Source: Methylocapsa sp.
GTDB lineage: Bacteria; Pseudomonadota; Alphaproteobacteria; Rhizobiales; Beijerinckiaceae
Assembly (NCBI GenBank): GCA_017353815.1
Contig: JAFMSB010000054.1
Span: 1-8,359 of the forward strand
Reading direction: 5' to 3'
DNA length: 8,359 nt
This document shows, one piece after another, positions 5,618 to 8,359 of this stretch (position 1 is its first letter; every line of letters starts with the position of its first letter). Made by a program: the position numbers and the translations under genes. Under the pieces are notes generated by a model, which saw nothing but the letters and a program-made list of their open reading frames with translations, had not been told where the DNA came from and ran no database searches.

Positions 5618-7216
5618 ATGACCGAAGCGTTGACCATTGCCACGCTCTGGATGGCTCTTGCGCTCATCGCGGGCATGCTGTCCTCCTGGCTCCGCGTCTC
5701 GAGCCCTATCGTTGAAATCGTCATCGGAATGGTCGCGCAGCTGATCCTCGGCCCGCACATACTCGCCACCAACCATGACTGGATAAAGTTTTTTTCTAGC
5801 ATTGGCGCGATCTTACTGACGTTTTTAGCGGGCACCGAAATAGACCCAAGTATTGTAAGGCTCAAATGGAAGCACGCCGGCGGTATTGGATTTATGAGCT
5901 TCTTTGTCCCATTTGGCCTGTGCGCGGGAGCCGCCAATGCTTACCTCGGATGGGACATTAAACCGAGCTGGCTAGCGGGGATTGCGATGTCGACAACGTC
6001 GGCGGCGGTCGTCTACGCCGTGATGCTGCAGTTTGGGATCTCCACGACCGAGTTCGGCAAGACGATTTTGATCGCGACTTTCGTCACCGACGTTTCGACG
6101 GTCCTCACGCTGGGCCTCATACTCACGCCGTTCACGACCCAGACCTTCATGGCCCTTGGCGGGGCGGCCGTAGTCTTGATCGTGCTACCGTGGCTGACGC
6201 CTCGCTTCTTTGCACTTTTTGGCGGTCAGCTTTCCGAGCTCGAGACAAAATTCCTGCTAGTTTTTCTTCTTGGGCTGGGGGCGCTCGCCACCTGGGCCGA
6301 TAGCGAGGCCGTGCTTGCGGGCTATGTTATCGGAATGGTGCTTGCCGGAAGCGTCGGCCAGAATCACGCATTAATCCGTCGTCTGCGCACTCTGGCTTTC
6401 GGACTCCTGACACCCTTCTTTTTCATCCTTGTCGGCTCCCTCGTTTCAATTCCGGCGGTTGCCGCGGCGCCGCTGGCCTTCTTGTTTTTTCTCGCTCTGA
6501 AAGTTTTTGCCAAGTTCGTAAGTATCGTTCCTGTCGCAATGTTGTTCGGTTCCATGCGTAACGAAGCGATATATACGAGCCTTGTCATGTCGACTGGGCT
6601 GACTTTTGGAACGATTGCGGCCCTGTTCGGTCTGTCACATGGGATAATTGACGGACATCAATATTCCAGCCTGGTCGCGGCCGTCATCGCAAGCGCGATA
6701 GTCCCCACCTCAATTGCGAATCGATTTTTTCTGCCGCATCATTTGGTGCGGAACGAAAAACCAGAAGCAAGCGGACAACCTTATGAAAAGGTTCCGATGG
6801 GTGGCAGAATCCTGCATGTCAATGACGGTTCAAAGAGTGCCATTCGCGCGCTGTCGTTGGCGCTCTCAGTCGCGAAACAGAATCGATCCGAGCTTCACAC
6901 GGTTTTTATCGAGGGATTGTCCTCTATGCCAAAATTCATCGAAGCAGCTCGTGATTCCGCGGAAAGAGACGCCGACCGGGTCGGCAGCAATCTTCGCCGT
7001 GCCCAGGAAATGGCTGACGAACAGCAACTCAAAATTCACACCCACGTCATTAAAGGGCATCCAGTGCGGGACGTTGTGAGGCTAGCAGCGGATCTCGATG
7101 TGGACTTGCTTGTAATTGGGGGGAGGGACCATTCGGGTCTGTATAAACGAATGATCGGCGGCCAAGCCGATCGAATGATGCAGCTCGCCCACTGCCCCGT
7201 GCTCGTCGCGAAGTGA
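5618..7216 (+). CDS. CPA2-family cation/proton antiporter fused to a C-terminal USP domain
   Basis: 532 residues. Residues 1 to about 375 are a polytopic membrane domain of the Na+/H+ exchanger fold, with FLAGTEID (69-76), the small-residue stretch STTSAA (125-130) expected in the unwound helix, and VTDV with D158 as likely ion-binding aspartate (T-D rather than the D-D of electrogenic members). The VIGM segments in the two halves (35-38 and 237-240) fit the internal repeat of this fold. A linker at about 376-394 leads to a cytoplasmic USP domain (395-532). Its nucleotide signature is altered: G501-x2-D504-x9-G514-G515, so the second Gly is Asp and the final Ser is Gly. The ATG is supported by GGAG 5 bases upstream. 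The gene exchanges Na+ or K+ for protons, probably gated by the USP domain; the ion is not readable. Confidence 0.9.
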   Translation: MTEALTIATLWMALALIAGMLSSWLRVSSPIVEIVIGMVAQLILGPHILATNHDWIKFFSSIGAILLTFLAGTEIDPSIVRLKWKHAGGIGFMSFFVPFGLCAGAANAYLGWDIKPSWLAGIAMSTTSAAVVYAVMLQFGISTTEFGKTILIATFVTDVSTVLTLGLILTPFTTQTFMALGGAAVVLIVLPWLTPRFFALFGGQLSELETKFLLVFLLGLGALATWADSEAVLAGYVIGMVLAGSVGQNHALIRRLRTLAFGLLTPFFFILVGSLVSIPAVAAAPLAFLFFLALKVFAKFVSIVPVAMLFGSMRNEAIYTSLVMSTGLTFGTIAALFGLSHGIIDGHQYSSLVAAVIASAIVPTSIANRFFLPHHLVRNEKPEASGQPYEKVPMGGRILHVNDGSKSAIRALSLALSVAKQNRSELHTVFIEGLSSMPKFIEAARDSAERDADRVGSNLRRAQEMADEQQLKIHTHVIKGHPVRDVVRLAADLDVDLLVIGGRDHSGLYKRMIGGQADRMMQLAHCPVLVAK

Positions 7217-7251
7217 TGGTTCGGTCGCCGCCGCGCTCGCTCATCTCCCCA

Positions 7252-7280
7252 TTGACAAGCACGCCACCGGTATTAAGGTC
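7252..7280 (+). promoter_or_regulatory. Putative promoter of fluoride riboswitch 1
   Basis: TTGACA (7252-7257) is a perfect -35 element, ending 29 bases before the aptamer. The -10 is not clear: TTAAGG (7273-7278) gives a 15-base spacer and AAGGTC (7275-7280) a 17-base one. The second riboswitch has the same TTGACAA element at nearly the same distance, which supports it. Transcription would begin close to the first aptamer base. Confidence 0.45.
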
Positions 7281-7286
7281 TTAGCT

Positions 7287-7353
7287 GGCGATGGGGTTCG
7301 CCGCATAACCGCCTCTCAAGGCTGATGACTCCTACCACCTGAACGGCAGGAGT
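7287..7353 (+). promoter_or_regulatory. Fluoride riboswitch 1 (crcB motif) with RBS-sequestering platform
   Basis: The sequence fits the crcB/fluoride aptamer (Rfam RF01734). Stem 1 is GGCGA (7287-7291) with TCGCC (7298-7302); its loop GGGGT (7293-7297) can form the pseudoknot with ACTCC (7328-7332). Between them lies the conserved ATAACCGCC...GGCTGATGACTCCTAC run with a small second stem (GCC/GGC). Downstream AGGAGT (7348-7353) is fully complementary to ACTCCT (7328-7333). The pseudoknot and this 6-bp anti-RBS hairpin are mutually exclusive, so fluoride should release the ribosome binding site and switch translation on. There is no U-tract, arguing against a termination mechanism. The first start codon after it is GTG 7358. 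Confidence 0.92.
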
Positions 7354-7357
7354 GTGC

Positions 7358-7534
7358 GTGAGATTCCCACGTCTTCCCAAACCCGTGCTGAGACTGAGTG
7401 GTTCGCGCTGCAGCGGTTTCGTTGGCAATGCGCACGGCCGCGAGCCGCAGGCCAAACGCATCATCTTCGCTGCCAACCGATGGCGCTGTCCGGCCCTTTG
7501 CCGGGCCAGGCGAATCTGCGCTGGGCCAATCTGA
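7358..7534 (+). CDS. Short Arg/Cys-rich leader ORF 1, directly controlled by riboswitch 1
   Basis: 58 codons from GTG 7358, which lies 4 bases after the riboswitch-controlled AGGAGT. It begins VRFPRLPKP and has a basic, Cys-containing end (RWRCPALCRARRICAG). No family is recognised. Two observations suggest it is translated: the start spacing equals that of the ORF after riboswitch 2, and the N-terminal residues match it (R/K, F/Y, P, R, x, P; later L-x-L and WRC) despite different codons. Its TGA (7532-7534) abuts the ribosome binding site of the next ORF (TGAAGGAGG), as in translational coupling. It is in the same frame as that ORF, with only this TGA between. It could be a regulatory leader peptide or a real small protein. 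Confidence 0.45.
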   Translation: MRFPRLPKPVLRLSGSRCSGFVGNAHGREPQAKRIIFAANRWRCPALCRARRICAGPI

Positions 7535-7549
7535 AGGAGGAAACAGCGA

Positions 7550-7744
7550 GTGCAAGAGAAAAAGTCGTCCTCGGATGCAAAGTCAGCAACGGATGGCGAA
7601 CGCGCGGCGAAGGACAAGCAGGCGGCAAAAGTGCTGTGGTGGATTCTGATGATCCTGCGCGTCGTGATTCCCGCGTACATGCTCTATGTCGTTTATCTCT
7701 ATTTCACAACGCCAATCCCGCCCAACCTGCAAGGCCCTCGTTAA
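7550..7744 (+). CDS. 64-residue single-helix membrane protein under fluoride riboswitch 1
   Basis: GTG 7550 has a strong ribosome binding site, AAGGAGG, 9 bases upstream. The N-terminal 27 residues are hydrophilic and rich in Lys, Ser and Ala. One transmembrane helix follows (about 28-52, VLWWILMILRVVIPAYMLYVVYLYF), then a short Pro-rich tail (TTPIPPNLQGPR). Its positive N-terminus suggests an N-in orientation. I do not recognise the family; it is not CrcB/Fluc, which has four helices, and does not look like the DUF1656 (AaeX) mini-proteins. Lying in the transcript of a fluoride riboswitch, and next to an MFS transporter with its own riboswitch, it is plausibly a fluoride-response membrane factor or transporter subunit. 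That role is inferred from context only. Confidence 0.68.
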   Translation: MQEKKSSSDAKSATDGERAAKDKQAAKVLWWILMILRVVIPAYMLYVVYLYFTTPIPPNLQGPR

Positions 7745-7805
7745 AACTTTCCTAGCCGGGCATGCTCCGGCCGGGCGCATCGCGCTGACAGATATTCTGG
7801 GGCTA

Positions 7806-7835
7806 TTGACAATGGCTGTGCCGGCATTGTTAGGC
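7806..7835 (+). promoter_or_regulatory. Putative promoter of fluoride riboswitch 2
   Basis: TTGACA (7806-7811) ends 31 bases before the second aptamer, mirroring the arrangement at riboswitch 1. The -10 is weak: TTAGGC (7830-7835, spacer 18) resembles the TTAAGG seen at the first copy. No strong terminator separates it from the 64-residue gene; a GCCGG/CCGGC hairpin at about 7756-7772 has no U-run, so readthrough from the first promoter is also possible. Confidence 0.4.
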
Positions 7836-7842
7836 TCTGGAA

Positions 7843-7910
7843 GGCGATGGGGTTCGCCGTATAACCGCCTCTTAAGGCTGATGACTCCTGGCATCCCAAA
7901 AGGCAGGAGT
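7843..7910 (+). promoter_or_regulatory. Fluoride riboswitch 2 (crcB motif) with RBS-sequestering platform
   Basis: Nearly identical to riboswitch 1 in its core. Stem 1 is GGCGA (7843-7847) with TCGCC (7854-7858), and loop GGGGT (7849-7853) can pair with ACTCC (7884-7888). The linker ATAACCGCC and the segment GGCTGATGACTCCT are conserved. The platform is a 7-bp hairpin, ACTCCTG (7884-7890) with CAGGAGT (7904-7910), hiding the ribosome binding site 4 bases before ATG 7915. The hairpin loop differs in sequence from copy 1 while the paired arms are kept. Predicted action is translation ON with fluoride. Confidence 0.92.
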
Positions 7911-7914
7911 CTGG

Positions 7915-8052
7915 ATGAAATATCCGCGGCACCCAGATCGTCAGCTGGAGTTGGCTATGCGGCGCAGCATTTTCTCGTGGCGCTGCGCTATGCCGCGGCG
8001 CCGTGGCATATTACGGGCGGCGGAGCGCCGTAAACTTCTGGGTTCTGGCTAA
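7915..8052 (+). CDS. Short Arg-rich leader ORF 2, directly controlled by riboswitch 2
   Basis: 45 codons from ATG 7915, 4 bases after AGGAGT. The peptide begins MKYPRHPDRQLEL and becomes very basic (RRSIFSWRCAMPRRRGILRAAERRK). It shares with leader ORF 1 the start pattern, L-x-L at positions 11-13 and a WRC triplet. The stop TAA (8050-8052) is followed after one base by the ATG of the MFS gene, which has no ribosome binding site of its own. Translation of this ORF is therefore probably needed to deliver ribosomes to the transporter. No known family; function as a coupling leader is inferred. Confidence 0.45.
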   Translation: MKYPRHPDRQLELAMRRSIFSWRCAMPRRRGILRAAERRKLLGSG

Positions 8053-8053
8053 A

Positions 8054-8359
8054 ATGGCGCCGCAATACCCCGGGCGCTTGCGCGGCTGGCGTTTTGTCCT
8101 GTTGAACGTGACGACAGGACTGGCGAATGTCGTCGTCTTGTCCAACGTTCCTGGCTATACGATTCTTGCGCCTTACGCGGCGGCAAATCTGGAAGGCGTG
8201 ACTCCGAGCTTCGGAACGTGGGCTACGACCGATCACATGGTCGGCTTGGCTCTTGGCTTTCCGATCGCAAGATGGCTTGCGGCGCGTTACGGCGATTTTC
8301 GCGTCAATAGGGCCGCGCTTGCCCTCTATGCTTTTTTCTCCTTTCTCTGCGCCTCATCC
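8054..8359 (+). CDS. MFS transporter, DHA2/EmrB-like, N-terminal part (runs off the window)
   Basis: 102 residues are visible and the frame is open at the window edge. A basic N-terminus (MAPQYPGRLRGWR) precedes a first helix (about 13-32), an APYAAANLEG segment resembling the region after helix 1 of DHA2 drug exporters, a second helix (about 60-78) and the loop ARWLAARYGDFRV, in the position of the MFS motif A between helices 2 and 3, then helix 3 (about 86-102). ATG 8054 is chosen because it follows the leader ORF's stop by one base; GTG 8003 in the same frame is an alternative. The upstream fluoride riboswitch suggests a fluoride-induced exporter, either for fluoride itself or for a fluorinated or inhibited metabolite. 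The MFS call is fairly safe; subfamily and substrate are not. Confidence 0.72.
   Translation, partial: MAPQYPGRLRGWRFVLLNVTTGLANVVVLSNVPGYTILAPYAAANLEGVTPSFGTWATTDHMVGLALGFPIARWLAARYGDFRVNRAALALYAFFSFLCASS

Larger units (their letters stand above)
5005..7216. repeat. Duplicated stress unit, copy B (DUF488 pseudogene / antiporter-USP)
   Basis: Direct-orientation counterpart of 3239-4965, separated from it by only 39 bases. It has the same gene order and a near-identical promoter block, but the antiporter is complete and the DUF488 gene is dead. The copies therefore decayed reciprocally. Confidence 0.8.

Noticed and set aside
5723..6340. Direct repeat ATCGGAATGGT in the antiporter as the cause of the copy A deletion
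   Set aside because: The copy A junction lies about 20 bases beyond the left repeat and a few bases beyond the right one, so it is not a simple recombination product. The repeat reflects the internal VIGM motif of the antiporter fold.
7273..7680. Minus-strand open frame of 135 codons over riboswitch 1 and leader ORF 1
   Set aside because: Antisense to the riboswitch and the mini-protein region, with no domain recognised.
7354..7755. Open frame of 133 codons starting at GTG 7354 behind riboswitch 1
   Set aside because: Its start would be 0 bases from AGGAGT, it overlaps the better supported 64-residue membrane protein in another frame, and its translation shows no domain. GTG 7358 has the spacing seen at riboswitch 2.
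7686..8033. Open frame of 115 codons across riboswitch 2
   Set aside because: It runs straight through a structured RNA element and overlaps the 64-residue gene; no domain or ribosome binding site.

Overview
The window looks like the chromosome of a GC-rich alphaproteobacterium, probably Hyphomicrobiales and possibly near the Beijerinckiaceae or Methylocystaceae. That is a judgement from base composition, GTG starts and gene types, not from a search. Almost all genes lie on the + strand.

Left part (1-3222). The last 25 codons of an LTXXQ/Spy-like protein are followed by a stem-loop. An LpxH-like metallophosphoesterase then overlaps a GT4 glycosyltransferase by one base, suggesting a translationally coupled envelope-lipid or glycolipid pair. 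Next is an HtrA-like S1C protease with one PDZ domain and no visible signal peptide.

Middle part (3239-7216). A composite stress unit occurs twice, head to tail. Each unit has a minus-strand DUF488 gene, a divergent promoter region, and a plus-strand CPA2-type cation/proton antiporter followed by a universal stress protein (USP) domain. The copies have decayed in opposite ways. In copy A (3239-4965) DUF488 is intact, but the antiporter has lost its start codon and two internal segments, leaving a two-domain USP. In copy B (5005-7216) the antiporter-USP fusion is intact, but DUF488 is broken by a 7-base deletion and a stop codon. Between them the two copies keep one working version of each part.

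Right part (7252-8359, runs off the window). Two fluoride riboswitches (crcB motif) lie about 555 bases apart. Both can pair the aptamer's pseudoknot strand ACTCC with a downstream AGGAGT ribosome binding site, so fluoride should turn translation on. Each AGGAGT lies exactly 4 bases before a short Arg-rich ORF whose first residues match between copies (V/M-R/K-F/Y-P-R-x-P), although the DNA there is quite different. The first ORF leads into a 64-residue single-helix membrane protein; the second ends 1 base before an MFS (DHA2-like) transporter. No CrcB/Fluc or CLC-F channel is visible, so this may be a less familiar fluoride-response module: tandem riboswitches, leader peptides, a mini membrane protein and an MFS exporter. 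The antiporter-USP locus just upstream belongs to families reported under fluoride riboswitches in other bacteria, but here it has no visible aptamer of its own.
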